A DNA stretch of 64,000 nt, taken from the NCBI RefSeq assembly GCF_000953655.1, contig NZ_LN681225.1:3113501-3177500 (forward strand), written 5' to 3'. This DNA is from Legionella hackeliae. Lineage in GTDB: Bacteria > Pseudomonadota > Gammaproteobacteria > Legionellales > Legionellaceae. Both the position numbers and the translations under genes were made by a program. Within the stretch, counting starts at the first letter, position 1, and every line of letters starts with the position of its first letter. Below are positions 31,682-43,420 of the stretch, piece by piece. Under the pieces are notes generated by a model that saw nothing but the letters and a program-made list of their open reading frames with translations, had not been told where the DNA came from and ran no database searches.

Positions 31682-32935
31682 CTAGCGATCAATCTCACCA
31701 AAGACAATATCCTGACTTGCCAAAATTGCCACACCGTCAGCAAGCATGTGTCCTCGAACCATTTCATCATAGCTGGATAAATGAGCAAACCCAGGCGCTC
31801 GAATTTTTAGACGGTAAGGTTTATTGGCTCCATCTGAAACCAGATAAATACCAAACTCTCCTTTAGGCGCTTCTACTGCAGCATACACCTCGCCTTGAGG
31901 TAAGCAGAAACCTTCCGTAAATAATTTGAAATGATGAATTAATGCTTCCATATCATGTTTCATTTCTTCACGTGTCGGCGGCGTAATTTTATGGTCATCT
32001 ACTCTTACAGGACCTGGATTTTTTCGAAGCCATTCAATACATTGTCTAACGATTTGGTTAGATTGGCGTAATTCAGCTACACGAACGAGGTATCGGTCGT
32101 AACAGTCACCAGTTTTACCTACTGGGATATCAAAATCCATCTTGTCATAAACCGCGTAAGGTTGCTTTTTACGCAAGTCCCAAGCAACACCTGAGCCTCG
32201 AAGCATAGGACCAGTAAAGCCCCATTGTAATGCCATATCAGGAGAAACAACACCGATATCGACAGTCCGTTGTTTCCATATACGATTGTCCGTTAGAAGC
32301 GTTTCGTATTCGTCTACACACTTAGGGAAACGTTCTGTAAATGCCCATAGAAAATCAAGTAAACTACCATGTCGGTGTTCATTCATTCTCTCAACTTCAC
32401 GCTCACTATGCCAACGCGAAGGTTTATATTGTGGCATGGTATTTGGTAGGTCGCGAGCCACTCCACCAGGACGGTAGTATTTGGCATGCATGCGTGCACC
32501 AGAAACAGCCTCATAACAATCAAATAAATCTTCTCTTTCTCTGAAGCAATAAAGAAATACAGTCATTGCACCAATATCCAGTGCCGTAGCTCCCAACCAG
32601 AGAAGATGGTTTAGAATACGAGTCACTTCATCAAACATGGTTCGAATATATTGTGCTCGAATAGGGGCTTCAATTCCGAGCAATTTTTCGATTGCTAGTA
32701 CGTAAGCATGTTCATTACACATCATGGACACGTAATCCAAACGGTCCATGTAACCAACATTTTGTAAAAAAGGTTTTGTTTCAGCTAATTTTTCAGTAGC
32801 ACGGTGTAATAGGCCAATGTGTGGATCAGCCCGCACAATTGTTTCACCTTCCAGCTCCATGACAAGCCGTAATACTCCATGCGCCGCAGGGTGTTGCGGA
32901 CCAAAATTGAGCGTATAATTTTTTAATTCAATCAT
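31682..32935 (-). CDS. nuoD: NADH-quinone oxidoreductase subunit D
   Basis: This 417-residue quinone-site subunit is related to NiFe-hydrogenase large subunits. It has [13 protein letters not shown] at the start (quinone-contacting His), [12 protein letters not shown], and the closing DIVFGEIDR. Its ATG overlaps the nuoC stop by 4 bases. NuoC and NuoD are separate proteins here, unlike the fused NuoCD of E. coli. Confidence 0.97.
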   Translation of the reverse strand: MIELKNYTLNFGPQHPAAHGVLRLVMELEGETIVRADPHIGLLHRATEKLAETKPFLQNVGYMDRLDYVSMMCNEHAYVLAIEKLLGIEAPIRAQYIRTMFDEVTRILNHLLWLGATALDIGAMTVFLYCFREREDLFDCYEAVSGARMHAKYYRPGGVARDLPNTMPQYKPSRWHSEREVERMNEHRHGSLLDFLWAFTERFPKCVDEYETLLTDNRIWKQRTVDIGVVSPDMALQWGFTGPMLRGSGVAWDLRKKQPYAVYDKMDFDIPVGKTGDCYDRYLVRVAELRQSNQIVRQCIEWLRKNPGPVRVDDHKITPPTREEMKHDMEALIHHFKLFTEGFCLPQGEVYAAVEAPKGEFGIYLVSDGANKPYRLKIRAPGFAHLSSYDEMVRGHMLADGVAILASQDIVFGEIDR

Positions 32936-33618
32936 TGCTCATCCCCTTGTGTTTTTGGATCGATATAGCGGTTATCATTCCGAATTACCTTAGGTACGAG
33001 TATTCTTGGCTCGATATCTACTGGTTCATAAATGACTTGCTGTACGCGAGCATCGTAACGCATTTCCACGTGCCCACTTAGGGGAAAATCTTTACGGAAT
33101 GGATGACCAATAAATCCATAATCTGTCAAAATTCGACGTAAATCAGGGTGGCCATCAAATAAAATTCCATATAAATCATAAGCTTCACGCTCAAACCAAT
33201 TGGCAGATTTCCATATGTCATGAACAGAAGGAACTATTAAATGTGATTCATTTAAAAATACTTTCACACGTACACGATGATTTTTTGTTGTAGATAATAG
33301 ATGATAAACAACTGCAAAGCGTGGCTTAGAAAGCGCATATGCTTTTGCAGACTGACGCTCTACCCCTCTGGAAAAACCATGTTCAGTAGCTGATTCTGTT
33401 TCCCAATCATAATCACCATAGAGTAAATAATCCACGCCACAAACGTCGACGAGTTGATTAAATTCAAATGCCTCATGATCGCGCAATTGATATAGTGCAG
33501 TTTTTAGGTAGTTGGCTTCGCATTCTAAAGTAATCTCACCATGAGCTACTTTTGCTGAGACAATCAAGCCATTCAATTCCGCCGCTAATTTTTCAGCCAA
33601 ATTTGTTAATTTAGTCAT
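32932..33618 (-). CDS. nuoC: NADH-quinone oxidoreductase subunit C
   Basis: This 30-kDa-type peripheral subunit has 228 residues from the ATG at 33618. An earlier in-frame ATG at 33648 overlaps nuoB, but AGGTG sits 7 bases before the chosen start. The signature [28 protein letters not shown] (read in pieces) and [18 protein letters not shown] is present. The C-terminus is 4-base coupled to nuoD. Confidence 0.95.
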   Translation of the reverse strand: MTKLTNLAEKLAAELNGLIVSAKVAHGEITLECEANYLKTALYQLRDHEAFEFNQLVDVCGVDYLLYGDYDWETESATEHGFSRGVERQSAKAYALSKPRFAVVYHLLSTTKNHRVRVKVFLNESHLIVPSVHDIWKSANWFEREAYDLYGILFDGHPDLRRILTDYGFIGHPFRKDFPLSGHVEMRYDARVQQVIYEPVDIEPRILVPKVIRNDNRYIDPKTQGDEQ

Positions 33619-33637
33619 CTGATGCACCTGTGATGTT

Positions 33638-34114
33638 CTATGCTTCAATTATCTGCTTACGCCTAATTTTATTCTGTAATTGAATAATTCCGTAAAGCAG
33701 GGCTTCAGCAGTTGGAGGACAACCTGGTACATAAATATCAACAGGCACAATGCGATCGCAGCCACGAACTACAGAGTATGAATAATGGTAATATCCGCCA
33801 CCGTTAGCACAAGACCCCATGGAGATTACCCATCTGGGCTCTGGCATTTGATCATATACGCGACGTAAAGCAGGTGCCATTTTATTACATAATGTACCAG
33901 CAACAATCATGACATCTGATTGACGTGGGCTAGGTCTAAAAATAATGCCAAAACGATCTAAATCATATCGTGCAGCACCGACATGCATCATCTCAACGGC
34001 GCAACATGCCAAACCGAAAGTCATGGGCCACATTGAACCGCTTCGAGCCCAACCTACTAGTTTCTCCACTGAGGTTGTGACAAAGCCAGTCTTCTGCAAT
34101 TCAGCAACAGCCAT
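33638..34114 (-). CDS. nuoB: NADH-quinone oxidoreductase subunit B
   Basis: This 158-residue subunit carries the terminal cluster N2 next to quinone. The unusual tandem-cysteine ligand ACCAVEMMH is present, together with [12 protein letters not shown] and [14 protein letters not shown]. It lies 69 bases after nuoA and 19 before nuoC. Confidence 0.97.
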   Translation of the reverse strand: MAVAELQKTGFVTTSVEKLVGWARSGSMWPMTFGLACCAVEMMHVGAARYDLDRFGIIFRPSPRQSDVMIVAGTLCNKMAPALRRVYDQMPEPRWVISMGSCANGGGYYHYSYSVVRGCDRIVPVDIYVPGCPPTAEALLYGIIQLQNKIRRKQIIEA

Positions 34115-34183
34115 AGCAAGCCTCTATAATATCTGGGTTTAATGTAACGTTATGGTTATTCCTATTGTGAAATATAAAGACGC

Positions 34184-34543
34184 TTACTCCCATTCAAGAG
34201 CGCCTCGTTTCCACTCATAGATAAAGCCAATTACCAATAGGCCTAAAAAGATCATCATTGCGGAAAAACCGAACCAACCAATCTTACGTAAAACTAAAGC
34301 CCAAGGAAAGAAAAATGCAGTTTCCAAATCAAATATAATAAAAAGTATAGCTACTAAATAAAATCGGACATCAAAAGGTATGTGAGAGCTTTCAAATACA
34401 CCAAAACCGCATTCATAAGGTGCATTTTTGACGGAGTCTGGATTATGTTTGCCAAGCAGTGAACCTGCTGCCAACATCACAAGGCCTATTACAAGCCCTA
34501 TTACGATAAAAACTAGTATTGGTAAATATTGTGATAGCATCAT
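34184..34543 (-). CDS. nuoA: NADH-quinone oxidoreductase subunit A
   Basis: This three-span membrane subunit has 119 residues. The loop [30 protein letters not shown]-type block, with the redox-sensitive Cys of the family, and [12 protein letters not shown] are clear. It is the first nuo gene, 21 bases downstream of tRNA-Leu on the same strand, so tpiA, secG, the tRNA and nuo may share a transcript. Confidence 0.96.
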   Translation of the reverse strand: MMLSQYLPILVFIVIGLVIGLVMLAAGSLLGKHNPDSVKNAPYECGFGVFESSHIPFDVRFYLVAILFIIFDLETAFFFPWALVLRKIGWFGFSAMMIFLGLLVIGFIYEWKRGALEWE

Positions 34544-34564
34544 TCCACATCGCTCGGATTAAAA

Positions 34565-34649
34565 TGGTGCCGAAGGCCGGACTCGAACCGGCACGGCTTA
34601 CGCCACCGCCCCCTCAAGACGGCGTGTCTACCAATTCCACCACTTCGGC
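34565..34649 (-). tRNA. leuU: tRNA-Leu (GAG)
   Basis: This 85-base class II cloverleaf has a long variable arm (GGTGGCGTAAGCCGT region) and an encoded CCA end. The anticodon loop TTGAGGG gives anticodon GAG, reading CUC/CUU codons. It lies between secG and nuoA; in E. coli the GAG leucine tRNA (leuU) also follows secG. Confidence 0.93.
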
Positions 34650-34657
34650 ATGTTTAG

Positions 34658-34987
34658 TTATTGTTTTCCGCTCTTACTGCTATCAACCGGCACTGGAATT
34701 TTACTTTCCGGTACGCTGGTTTGCTGAGGCATGGCTTGCTGTGCTGCTTTCTGGTATTGAGAGGATACCATATACGACAGAGACAAACTCGTGACAAAAA
34801 ATGTCAAGGCCAAACCGCCGGTCAATTTGAACAAGAAACTGCCTGTACCTTGGCTACCGAACACCGTATTTGATGCACCAGAGCCAAAAGCCGCACCTAT
34901 GTCGGCACCTTTACCATGCTGAATCAATACCAAGCCAATCAAGACTATGGCAACCAGCACGTGAATTATTAGAATCAATTGATACAT
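34658..34987 (-). CDS. secG: Preprotein translocase subunit SecG
   Basis: This two-span inner-membrane protein of 109 residues supports SecYE translocation. The conserved [25 protein letters not shown] loop (about residues 22-46, quoted as landmark only) joins the two helices. It overlaps the tpiA end by 13 bases. Confidence 0.95.
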   Translation of the reverse strand: MYQLILIIHVLVAIVLIGLVLIQHGKGADIGAAFGSGASNTVFGSQGTGSFLFKLTGGLALTFFVTSLSLSYMVSSQYQKAAQQAMPQQTSVPESKIPVPVDSSKSGKQ

Positions 34988-35724
34988 TTTACAATATCCA
35001 CAAACTGTTGTGCATTAAGTGATGCACCACCGACCAAACCACCATCAACATCTGGCATTGCAAACAATGCACTGGCATTTTTTTCGTTCACGCTACCGCC
35101 GTACAGTATCGATAACTGCTTGGCGTCATTATGGTCAAACTTTGCCACCAAGGCTCTAATCAAGCTATGAACTTCTTGCACTTGCTCAGGCAAGGCTGTT
35201 TGCCCTGTTCCTATAGCCCAGACAGGCTCATAGGCTACCACACAATTACTAAAACAATGGTTATCAGTTCCTGTAACTGCTAGCAATTGCTTAGTCAAAA
35301 TACTTTGTGTTAGTCCTTTTTCACGCTCTTTGAGTGTTTCACCAATGCAAAGAACCGGTATCATACCATGTTCTTTTACATGGTGGAATTTATCCGCAAC
35401 AAATTTTTCATCTTCACCAAATATTTGTCTACGCTCAGAATGGCCTACTAATACATAGCTGCAACCATAACCTTTGAGCATAGGACCTGAGATTTCTCCA
35501 GTAAAGGCACCCGTCTCTCTTGGATACACATTTTGTGCACCCCATTTAATAGCGCTATCTTGCAATTCTTGTTGCACAAGTGCCATATATATCGCAGGAG
35601 GGAATACCAGGCAGTTGGCATTATCAATGCCTTTTGTTAATGTTGTTAACTGTTGGCAAAGCATTTTAATCTGGTGAATGTTTCCATTCATTTTCCAGTT
35701 ACCAGCGACTATTTTTTTCCTCAT
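34975..35724 (-). CDS. tpiA: Triose-phosphate isomerase
   Basis: This TIM-barrel enzyme interconverts dihydroxyacetone phosphate and glyceraldehyde 3-phosphate. Catalytic residues are visible: K11 in AGNWKMNG, His in VGHSERR and Glu in [11 protein letters not shown], with the phosphate loop ILYGGSV. Its 249 residues match the family. It is the first gene of the secG/tRNA-Leu/nuo run. Confidence 0.97.
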   Translation of the reverse strand: MRKKIVAGNWKMNGNIHQIKMLCQQLTTLTKGIDNANCLVFPPAIYMALVQQELQDSAIKWGAQNVYPRETGAFTGEISGPMLKGYGCSYVLVGHSERRQIFGEDEKFVADKFHHVKEHGMIPVLCIGETLKEREKGLTQSILTKQLLAVTGTDNHCFSNCVVAYEPVWAIGTGQTALPEQVQEVHSLIRALVAKFDHNDAKQLSILYGGSVNEKNASALFAMPDVDGGLVGGASLNAQQFVDIVKCIN

Positions 35725-35843
35725 TGATCCCCCACCGGATTATGGTGCGAGAATATACAGCAAAGTTAATTTAAATCCTAGTGTTAATATGTTTTTTCTT
35801 TTTTTGCATGTTTTATTTGATGAATTTTAGATCTATTTGCCCC

Positions 35844-35871
35844 TTGTCAATCTAATTAGTTTAGTTAGAAT
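35844..35871 (+). promoter_or_regulatory. Likely sigma-70 promoter of the coiled-coil gene
   Basis: TTGTCA (35844-35849) and TAGAAT (35866-35871) are spaced by 16 bases, each one mismatch from consensus, and lie about 27 bases before the coding start. Confidence 0.5.
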
Positions 35872-35897
35872 CAATATTACATGCGCAAGGAGGTGCT

Positions 35898-38306
35898 ATG
35901 ATGACAGACAAAATTAAGGAATTGCTTCATGACTTAGCAAATTTACAACAGCCTTACTCCCTGGAATCATTAAGGCTCATCTTCGAAAAAAAGAAGGAAT
36001 TGTTTGTTAAAGATGTAAAACTCAATGAAAAATACACCTCTCATTGGTTAGTTTTGTGTGACATTAACTCTGAAATTGTTGAATGGCAACGACTACAAGC
36101 TGAACTACAAAAAGTTGCAAATTTAAAACTCGAAATTACTGCTCTTTCTAGCCAACACAAAATCATTCAAAGCCGCCTTAAGAAAATCAAGACTGAGCTT
36201 TTACAAAAGAAAGGCTATTTTAACCATAATGCAAAACCTCTTTTTGATACTTACCATTCCTATCTTCTATCAAAAACTCCTCTCCTTGCTACAGCAATTC
36301 CAACCCATCCTTCGCAGCAACAGCGCGTGCTTAGTGCTTATTTAACTATTCTTGAAGAACAACTCAATGCATTGGTATTAAAAACAGTTAGGCTTAATCT
36401 TGCCGATGTTTTACATAGACGACGAAGTTTTAGTGCAAATTTGAAACAGTTAAACATTATTGTCACTGAAACCTCTACAGATGCACCGCAAATTTATGAA
36501 AAAATGAAAGCTATCAAAGCTCGGTTAGTTCATTTTAAAACTGAATTTGCAAAGGCTCAGCGCGAATTAACCGAGAATCTCTCTAATCAGGAGGTTCAAA
36601 AGGAAATTGAATACAAATTGAGTTTAATTGAAACTTCCAAAGCTGAATTGCTTAGTGTTGGTGTAAAAATCGCAAAGAGTGATTTAGGACAAGATATCAA
36701 AACAATGCTGGAAAGTGATTATGAAATTGCACCCAACAAAGAAGAATTCCTTATCAAACAACAAAATTCACTGCAATGGACAAACTCAGCATTTAATCTT
36801 CATTCTTGGTATTCATGGAGTACTAACTCCTCATTCAACACCGATTTAAAACGTTCGCAGGCTGAATTTAACTATCTACAACTTTTACATCAGCGTGGAG
36901 AATTAACATCACGGATCAAATTACTTGGTGAGCAATTAACAAGCACGAGTGTTCTTGTAAATCAATCGTCTACCGCACCAAACTCTCTTATTGATCTTAA
37001 GAAACTCCAAGAACATATTCTTCAATTATTTAGTGAATACGCTCCAAATCGCAAGCTAACAAATGTTAGCAATGTTTCATTAGTTACTGAAATTGCTGAT
37101 AGCCTTAATTCACTAGATAAACGTATTGATGACGCTGAAAAGAGCCTACAATTATTAGAAAAATTGATTGAGGCAGACAGTGAGATATTGGAATTACGAA
37201 CAAATCACTCATTGACTGATGAAACTGAAACACTCATACCAAACAATGAGGAGATTATTGAACTACGTTCAACTGAGTTGCAAAGACAACAAGAAATACT
37301 TATCCTGCAAGAAAAAATCACCCTATGCAAAACGTGTTTATCACACTTGGCAGCAATAATTAAGATCAGTTCAGAGCAAGACACACTTCGAAAAGAAAAA
37401 AAGCGACTGCAGACCGAGATGCAGCTTAAAAATGCTAGTCAAACTCAAATACCTGATTGCAATACTTATGAGTCGAGAATTATGCAAATTCAAGACACGA
37501 TTAATCTACAAATTAGCAGTTTAGTCACTTGTCAGAACTTGCCAACTGAAATGGAAATACCCATTGAGCCTGAGAACGAAGTAAACACAGAGTTTACAAT
37601 GCTTAAGAAATATCAAGATGATCTATGTTCCTGGAATTCGTTAATTTGTTCCAATAATCAGCGAGCAACTCCTTCATTTCAAAAATGGTATCAGCAACTA
37701 TACATAGCATTGCAAATGCATACCTTCGATGAGACTAGTTGCTACCAAGCCTGTCAACTTTTACGCGATATTCATTTTGAGCTGCAATCTCCCAATAATG
37801 ACGTTTTAACTCATTATCAAACACTTTGCGCTGATCCTCAGAATCAATGGCAACAGTTAATTCAATTTAAGCCTCCACTGCCTTTAGTGAATGATAATAA
37901 CGAACTTGCTGCGGTTCAACATCCTGCCTTGTCTCGTTACTTGCAGGCACTTTATGAACAACAACAAGTGTTAGAAAAGTATCACTCCAAAGAAAGTGAA
38001 TTGCTACTACAGGCTATTCAGAATCTCCATCAGGGATGTTTGTTATATGAATCGAATCCGAAACATCCAGCACTACAATATTTAATTTCTAATGTCGACG
38101 ATCCTCGCTATGAAATTCTACAAAAGCATCGTGGATTTAATATAGTCAATGAATGGCTGGCAAAATTTTGTTCGCTCTTGTTTGATTTAATTAAAAATCA
38201 GCAAGAACGAACAAATTATCGGCAATCTTTCTTTTTCAAACCTACAAAAACTGTCAAGCTTTTACAGGATACCAAAGCAGAACTTATTAGTTGTATGGTG
38301 GGGTAG
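35898..38306 (+). CDS. Long coiled-coil protein, LepA-like Dot/Icm effector candidate
   Basis: The 802-residue product is almost entirely heptad-rich (long runs of L, K, E and Q between about residues 50 and 560) and has no signal peptide or membrane span. It is solitary on the plus strand between tpiA and glmM. As I recall, the Dot/Icm substrate LepA (coiled coil, EEA1-like) of L. pneumophila sits in this same gap, so orthology is plausible but unproven. A very strong AAGGAGG (35887-35893) precedes two adjacent ATGs; the second, at 35901, has the better spacing of 7 bases. The 3' end overlaps glmM by 20 bases tail to tail. Function is unknown. Confidence 0.6.
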   Translation: MMTDKIKELLHDLANLQQPYSLESLRLIFEKKKELFVKDVKLNEKYTSHWLVLCDINSEIVEWQRLQAELQKVANLKLEITALSSQHKIIQSRLKKIKTELLQKKGYFNHNAKPLFDTYHSYLLSKTPLLATAIPTHPSQQQRVLSAYLTILEEQLNALVLKTVRLNLADVLHRRRSFSANLKQLNIIVTETSTDAPQIYEKMKAIKARLVHFKTEFAKAQRELTENLSNQEVQKEIEYKLSLIETSKAELLSVGVKIAKSDLGQDIKTMLESDYEIAPNKEEFLIKQQNSLQWTNSAFNLHSWYSWSTNSSFNTDLKRSQAEFNYLQLLHQRGELTSRIKLLGEQLTSTSVLVNQSSTAPNSLIDLKKLQEHILQLFSEYAPNRKLTNVSNVSLVTEIADSLNSLDKRIDDAEKSLQLLEKLIEADSEILELRTNHSLTDETETLIPNNEEIIELRSTELQRQQEILILQEKITLCKTCLSHLAAIIKISSEQDTLRKEKKRLQTEMQLKNASQTQIPDCNTYESRIMQIQDTINLQISSLVTCQNLPTEMEIPIEPENEVNTEFTMLKKYQDDLCSWNSLICSNNQRATPSFQKWYQQLYIALQMHTFDETSCYQACQLLRDIHFELQSPNNDVLTHYQTLCADPQNQWQQLIQFKPPLPLVNDNNELAAVQHPALSRYLQALYEQQQVLEKYHSKESELLLQAIQNLHQGCLLYESNPKHPALQYLISNVDDPRYEILQKHRGFNIVNEWLAKFCSLLFDLIKNQQERTNYRQSFFFKPTKTVKLLQDTKAELISCMVG

Positions 38307-39663
38307 CGGGTATTGTAAAATACTGTTTTTCAATGTGCATGATTTCGTCAGTCAATTGCTGAGACAGCATTTTTACTTTGTTGCCATCTTTGCCTTCGAC
38401 CATAATTCTTAGCACAGGCTCAGTACCTGACGGACGTAATAAAATACGTCCTTCACCTTGCCATTCATTACTAAGTGTGGCAACAACCTCCATAACGCGA
38501 CTATGTTCAGCCAACTGTTTCGCATTGGATGTTTTTATATTAATTAATGTTTGTGGTAGCAATTGAACATCAGCTGCGAGTTCTTGTAAGCTTTTTTGAT
38601 CTCTTATCATACATGCCAAAACTTGCAATGCAGCTACAATACCATCTCCGGTAGTGGTTTTATCCAAACAAACGATATGACCTGAGGATTCACCACCAAT
38701 TTTCCAATCGTGTTGTTTTAAGGTTTCGAGCACATAGCGATCACCTACTTTAGTCCGCAGGAATGGAATTTTCATTTCCAGAAATGCTTTCTCCAAACCA
38801 TAGTTGCTCATTAAAGTACCAACAACACCCCCATGTAAAAGGTTCATTTGATGGCGGTCTTTTGCAATGATGTATAGGATTTGATCACCATCGACTATAT
38901 TGCCGGATGCATCAACCAAAATTAATCGATCACCATCACCATCTAAAGCAATACCAATATCAGCCTTTGTTTGTAGAACTTGTTGACGCAAAGCGTCTGG
39001 GGCAGTGGAGCCGCAAGCGTCATTAATATTAAAACCATCAGGCTTATTGCTTATCGTTACTACATCAGCACCCAACTCAGTAAATACATTCGGAGCAATA
39101 TGATAAGTCGCACCATGGGCACAATCCACGACAATCTTAAGGCCCGTTAGACGCGTCAATGAAGGAACTGTTGATTTGCAAAATTCAATATAACGACCAG
39201 GTGCATCGCCAATACGCGCAGCTTTCCCTAATTTTGCTGAAGGAACAATTTCCAATGGTTTTTCCAGTTCAGCTTCTATAGCCAGCTCCATTTCATCGGG
39301 AAATTTACTTCCATCAGCGGAAAAAAACTTAATTCCATTATCTTCAAATAAATTGTGTGAGGCACTAATAACAATCCCCGCATTAGCGCGCAAAGTTTGT
39401 GTTAAATAAGCTATTCCAGGAGTAGGCATCGGCCCTAACAAACCCACATTAACACCGGCAGCCGACAATCCTGCCTCCAGAGCTGATTCAAGCATATAAC
39501 CAGAAACCCGTGTGTCTTTACCAATGATAACTTTTCGGTTTTCTCCCTTGGCGATGACACGACCTAACGCCCAACCTAATTTTAAAATAAATTCTGGATT
39601 AATATTGGATAAGCCAACTCGACCGCGAATTCCGTCTGTACCAAAATATTTGCGTTGATTCAT
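38287..39663 (-). CDS. glmM: Phosphoglucosamine mutase
   Basis: It converts glucosamine 6-phosphate to glucosamine 1-phosphate on the way to UDP-GlcNAc, peptidoglycan and LPS. The 458-residue protein has YFGTDGIRG at the start, the phosphoserine loop VISASHN (S102), the metal loop [10 protein letters not shown] and the phosphate loop [11 protein letters not shown]. It follows folP on the same strand. Confidence 0.97.
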   Translation of the reverse strand: MNQRKYFGTDGIRGRVGLSNINPEFILKLGWALGRVIAKGENRKVIIGKDTRVSGYMLESALEAGLSAAGVNVGLLGPMPTPGIAYLTQTLRANAGIVISASHNLFEDNGIKFFSADGSKFPDEMELAIEAELEKPLEIVPSAKLGKAARIGDAPGRYIEFCKSTVPSLTRLTGLKIVVDCAHGATYHIAPNVFTELGADVVTISNKPDGFNINDACGSTAPDALRQQVLQTKADIGIALDGDGDRLILVDASGNIVDGDQILYIIAKDRHQMNLLHGGVVGTLMSNYGLEKAFLEMKIPFLRTKVGDRYVLETLKQHDWKIGGESSGHIVCLDKTTTGDGIVAALQVLACMIRDQKSLQELAADVQLLPQTLINIKTSNAKQLAEHSRVMEVVATLSNEWQGEGRILLRPSGTEPVLRIMVEGKDGNKVKMLSQQLTDEIMHIEKQYFTIPATPPYN

Positions 39664-39744
39664 CCTTTAATTCCCCTACTTATTCTGCTATTAAACTATT
39701 CTCATTTTGCGTCAAATTGTCCTGACACTCAATGAGACATCTTA

Positions 39745-39769
39745 TTTCAACACAATCATTGTGTTGAAA
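39745..39769 (-). repeat. Perfect 11-bp hairpin directly after folP
   Basis: Arms 39745-39755 and 39759-39769 pair perfectly around a 3-base loop, one base past the folP stop. The stem is AT-rich and lacks a proper T run, so termination is uncertain; 3'-end stabilisation is an alternative. Confidence 0.55.
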
Positions 39770-39770
39770 G

Positions 39771-40646
39771 TTAACATGAGCCATTGGCTGCTGTCTCATT
39801 AAAAATTGCTCCCAGCATTGTAAGCATTTGCTGTGTTTCATCAATATCATGGGTTCTTAAGATAGCTACTCCTTGTAAGGCAGCAACAATTGCGATTGTT
39901 AATCCACCTAATAATCGCTCCTCTACAGGCTTTTGTAATATTACTCCGATTGTAGTTTTACGTGAGGCACCTAGCATTACTGGGCGATTGTATTGAGTAA
40001 AACTCGCGACGTGCTTAACCAGACGCAGATTGTGCTGAGGCAGTTTTCCGAAACCAAAACCAGGGTCCAAAATCAAATTTTCAAATTTTATTCCCGCTGC
40101 CAGACAACGCTTTATTTTTTTCTGAAAAAATGAATGCAACTCATCAAGGATATCGTGGTCATAGTGAGGCTGCTCCTGCATTGTCATTGGCTCGCCTTGC
40201 ATATGCATCAGGCAAATAGGAACATTAAGTTTTGCAGCCTTATTTAACGACTCCTCTGTACTTAACGCGCTGATATCATTAATCATATTAGCCCCGGCTG
40301 CCACCGCCGCTTCCATCACTTGTGCTTTTGTAGTATCAATCGAGATACAACTGTCTGTTTCTTCTCTTAATCGTTCAATCACAGGAATTACCCGGGCTAA
40401 TTCTTCCTCACAACTTACAGATTCTGCACCAGGTCTAGACGATTCGCCACCAATATCAATAAGGTCAGCACCTGACGCTATCATATTGAGCGCATGCTTC
40501 ACAGCTAGATCACGCTGCAAGAATTTCCCACCGTCCGAAAAAGAATCCGGGGTGACATTAAGAATTCCCATGATTAAAGGTTTTTGCTGATATGCGGATG
40601 GTTGTTGATATAATTCGCACCATTGTTGAAATTGTCTGCTATTCAT
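39771..40646 (-). CDS. folP: Dihydropteroate synthase
   Basis: It condenses p-aminobenzoate with dihydropterin pyrophosphate and is the sulfonamide target. The 291-residue TIM barrel shows MGILNVTPDSFSDGGKF (pyrophosphate loop), DIGGESSRPGAE and LDPGFGFGKL. It lies between ftsH and glmM, as in E. coli, and is flanked on both sides by long hairpins. Confidence 0.96.
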   Translation of the reverse strand: MNSRQFQQWCELYQQPSAYQQKPLIMGILNVTPDSFSDGGKFLQRDLAVKHALNMIASGADLIDIGGESSRPGAESVSCEEELARVIPVIERLREETDSCISIDTTKAQVMEAAVAAGANMINDISALSTEESLNKAAKLNVPICLMHMQGEPMTMQEQPHYDHDILDELHSFFQKKIKRCLAAGIKFENLILDPGFGFGKLPQHNLRLVKHVASFTQYNRPVMLGASRKTTIGVILQKPVEERLLGGLTIAIVAALQGVAILRTHDIDETQQMLTMLGAIFNETAANGSC

Positions 40647-40683
40647 CGGATCACAACATTATTGATTACAGATTTAATTAAGC

Positions 40684-40717
40684 GGCATCCAATATTTTGA
40701 GTATTCTATTGGATGCC
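40684..40717. repeat. Perfect 11-bp inverted repeat between ftsH and folP
   Basis: Arms 40684-40694 and 40707-40717 pair fully around a 12-base loop, 14 bases past the ftsH stop. No T run follows on the minus strand, so it may be a Rho-linked 3' barrier or a processing site. Confidence 0.5.
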
Positions 40718-40730
40718 AAGTTTTAATTGA

Positions 40731-42650
40731 CTAATGATCACTAGCAGGGTGATCAACGGGCTTACCGTTTATTGTTTTAGGAGTGGTATCGCCCCCTTGC
40801 TTATCCTTATCGATAAGCTTCGCAGCTTCCCAATCAGCGGGAGGAGAAGGTTCCTGTCCAGACATAATCTCTTGAATTTGTTTGGCATCAATAGTTTCGT
40901 ACTTGATTAGTCCTTCGGCCATTAGGTGTAATTTTTCCATATTTGCCAAGAGAATTTCTTTTGCTCGTTGATAATTTCTATCAACGATTTCTTTTACTTC
41001 CACATCAATTTCTTGAGCGGTTTTATCAGAAATTTCTTTATGTTGATTGACTGTTCGACCTAAAAATACTTCACCTTGTTCCTCACCGAAAGTAAGCGGA
41101 CCCATATTTGAAAGTCCCCACGTGGTAACCATTTTACGCGCAATTTCAGTCGCACGCATAATGTCATTGGATGCACCAGTGGTTACACTCTCAGTGCCAA
41201 AAATTAGTTCTTCAGCAATTCGGCCGCCAAAGAGACTAGACAGTTGGCTTTCCAAACGGCGTTTGCTATGACTATAACGATCTTGTTCTGGTAAAAACAT
41301 TGTCACACCCAGCGCCCTTCCACGAGGAATAATCGTAACCTTATAAACGGGATCATGCTCAGGTACTGAAAGGCCAACAATTGCATGACCAGCCTCATGG
41401 TAAGCTGTTAACTTTTTCTCATTTTCATCCATGACCATGGAGCGTCTTTCCGCCCCCATCATAATTTTATCTTTGGCTTTATCAAGTTCAATCATACCTA
41501 CTTTACGTTTATTGGCCCGAGCAGCAAATAAAGCAGCTTCGTTTACCAAGTTCGCCAAGTCGGCACCAGAAAACCCTGGTGTACCGCGTGCGATAGGTAA
41601 TATTTCTACATCCTTATCAATAGGGACTTTTTGTAGATGAACTTTAAGAATATGCTCACGGCCACGAATGTCGGGTAGAGGAACAACAACCTGACGGTCA
41701 AAACGACCTGGACGTAGTAATGCTGGATCAAGAACATCGGGACGGTTAGTTGCAGAAACTACAATTACCCCTTCATTTCCCTCAAAACCGTCCATTTCGA
41801 CGAGTAATTGATTTAGTGTTTGTTCACGTTCGTCATGACCACCGCCTAATCCAGCGCCACGATGTCGACCTACCGCATCGATCTCATCAATGAAAATAAT
41901 GCAAGGCGCATGTTTTTTTGCTTGTTCAAACATATCTCGAACACGTGAAGCACCCACACCGACAAACATTTCCACGAAATCTGAACCTGAAATGGTGAAA
42001 AAGGGTACTTTTGCTTCACCAGCTACTGCTTTCGCCAATAAGGTTTTACCCGTTCCAGGAGGACCAACCAGTAGAACCCCGCGCGGAATACGACCACCTA
42101 AGTTCTGAAACTTAGAAGGATCTCGTAAGAAATCAACTAATTCTTTGACTTCTTCTTTAGCTTCATCAACTCCGGCAACATCCGCAAAAGTGACTTTGAC
42201 TTGGTCTTCACCTAACAAACGCGCACGAGAGCGGCCAAACGACATTGCACCACGGCCACCGCCGCCCTGCATTTGTCGCATAAAGAAAACCCAAACCCCA
42301 ATTAGCAACAACATCGGGAACCAGTTGATAAAAAGATGCAGCAGGAAGCTCTCTTGTTGTTTTTCTTGGCCACTAATATCAACCTGATTTTTTAGCAACT
42401 CTCCGAGCAATGCATCATCTTGCATAGGCATGTAGGTGACAAAACGATGATTATTTTTCGTAAGTCCCTTGATGACTTTGTTGTCCTCAATGGTCACGGT
42501 GCTAATCATGCCTTGATCAACTTCCTTCAGAAATTTGCTATAAGATAGTTTTTCAGCGGACGTGTGGCGAGGGCCAAAATTACTAAATACTGAAACCAGC
42601 ACAATTGCTATTATCAGCCACAAAAATAAATTTTTTACCATGTCGTTCAA
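40731..42650 (-). CDS. ftsH: ATP-dependent zinc metalloprotease FtsH
   Basis: This membrane-anchored AAA protease degrades unstable and misassembled proteins. Of 639 residues, two membrane spans flank a periplasmic domain (about 5-125), then come the AAA module with GPPGTGKT (196-203), [11 protein letters not shown] and the SRH region, and the protease site HEAGH near residue 420. The frame opens with TTG at 42650, 8 bases after GAGG; an ATG three codons on (42641) is the alternative. E. coli FtsH has the same TTG/ATG choice. The C-terminus is Pro/Asp-rich. Confidence 0.97.
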   Translation of the reverse strand: MNDMVKNLFLWLIIAIVLVSVFSNFGPRHTSAEKLSYSKFLKEVDQGMISTVTIEDNKVIKGLTKNNHRFVTYMPMQDDALLGELLKNQVDISGQEKQQESFLLHLFINWFPMLLLIGVWVFFMRQMQGGGGRGAMSFGRSRARLLGEDQVKVTFADVAGVDEAKEEVKELVDFLRDPSKFQNLGGRIPRGVLLVGPPGTGKTLLAKAVAGEAKVPFFTISGSDFVEMFVGVGASRVRDMFEQAKKHAPCIIFIDEIDAVGRHRGAGLGGGHDEREQTLNQLLVEMDGFEGNEGVIVVSATNRPDVLDPALLRPGRFDRQVVVPLPDIRGREHILKVHLQKVPIDKDVEILPIARGTPGFSGADLANLVNEAALFAARANKRKVGMIELDKAKDKIMMGAERRSMVMDENEKKLTAYHEAGHAIVGLSVPEHDPVYKVTIIPRGRALGVTMFLPEQDRYSHSKRRLESQLSSLFGGRIAEELIFGTESVTTGASNDIMRATEIARKMVTTWGLSNMGPLTFGEEQGEVFLGRTVNQHKEISDKTAQEIDVEVKEIVDRNYQRAKEILLANMEKLHLMAEGLIKYETIDAKQIQEIMSGQEPSPPADWEAAKLIDKDKQGGDTTPKTINGKPVDHPASDH

Positions 42651-42696
42651 AGCATTAACCTCGTTTTGTGACGTATTTCTACGAACGATAACGTTA

Positions 42697-43317
42697 CTAT
42701 AAATTATAGCCCTTCGCCAGCAAATAGGTTTCTCGCGAACGAGAACGCGAAGCGTTAGGCTTACGAATCACTACTTTATCAAACTGCGCACGCGCTTGTT
42801 TAATTAAATCATCAAATCCAGCACCATGGAAAACCTTCATTAATAAAGCGCCTCCTGGTTTTAGCATCTTAGCACCAAAATCAAAAGCTAACTCTGCTAA
42901 ATACATGGCTCGCGGAATATCTACTGCTGCCGAACCACTCATATTTGGGGCCATATCTGATAAAAGCAAGTCTACCCCATGCTCAGGTACCATATTTATT
43001 AATTGTTGGAAAATGTCATCCTCACGAAAATCACCAAGAATAAAATTTACTCCAGGTAATGCATCTATTGGTAGAATATCAAGTGCAATAATCGTGCCGC
43101 GTCCTTCCAGTTTTTCAGAGACATATTGTGTCCAGCCACCTGGAGCCGCACCTAAATCAACCACAGTCATGCCAGGCTTTAACAAATGTTCCTTTTCATC
43201 AACTTCTTTTAACTTGTAAACTGCTCGGCTACGATAGCCTTCTGCCTGTGCTTTCTTTACAAAAACATCATCAAAATGTTCCTGTAGCCAGCGTTTACTA
43301 CTTTTGGAGCGGGGCAT
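42697..43317 (-). CDS. rlmE: 23S rRNA (uridine-2552-2'-O)-methyltransferase
   Basis: This SAM-dependent FtsJ/RrmJ enzyme acts on the A-loop of 23S rRNA. The 206 residues contain [12 protein letters not shown], the SAM motif [26 protein letters not shown] and LLMKVFHG, giving the K-D-K-E set. The frame can open at a GTG at 43332, but ATG 43317 fits the family N-terminus. It lies 46 bases before ftsH, as in E. coli. Confidence 0.96.
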   Translation of the reverse strand: MPRSKSSKRWLQEHFDDVFVKKAQAEGYRSRAVYKLKEVDEKEHLLKPGMTVVDLGAAPGGWTQYVSEKLEGRGTIIALDILPIDALPGVNFILGDFREDDIFQQLINMVPEHGVDLLLSDMAPNMSGSAAVDIPRAMYLAELAFDFGAKMLKPGGALLMKVFHGAGFDDLIKQARAQFDKVVIRKPNASRSRSRETYLLAKGYNL

Positions 43318-43420
43318 AAACTTTTGTCTCACTAAAGAATTACTGAATCATACTGAAATTTACTACCTTTTCCCAGCAAAACGTGCAATAATTTGCCATT
43401 TAATTAAAGGATAGTCCCCT

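Noticed and set aside
34519-34794. 91-codon plus-strand frame across tRNA-Leu and secG
   Set aside because: It is antisense to a tRNA and to secG, both firmly identified.
35766-35788. Paired TTAAT motifs upstream of the coiled-coil gene as a PmrA box
   Set aside because: The copies are 18 bases apart, whereas PmrA sites repeat at 11.
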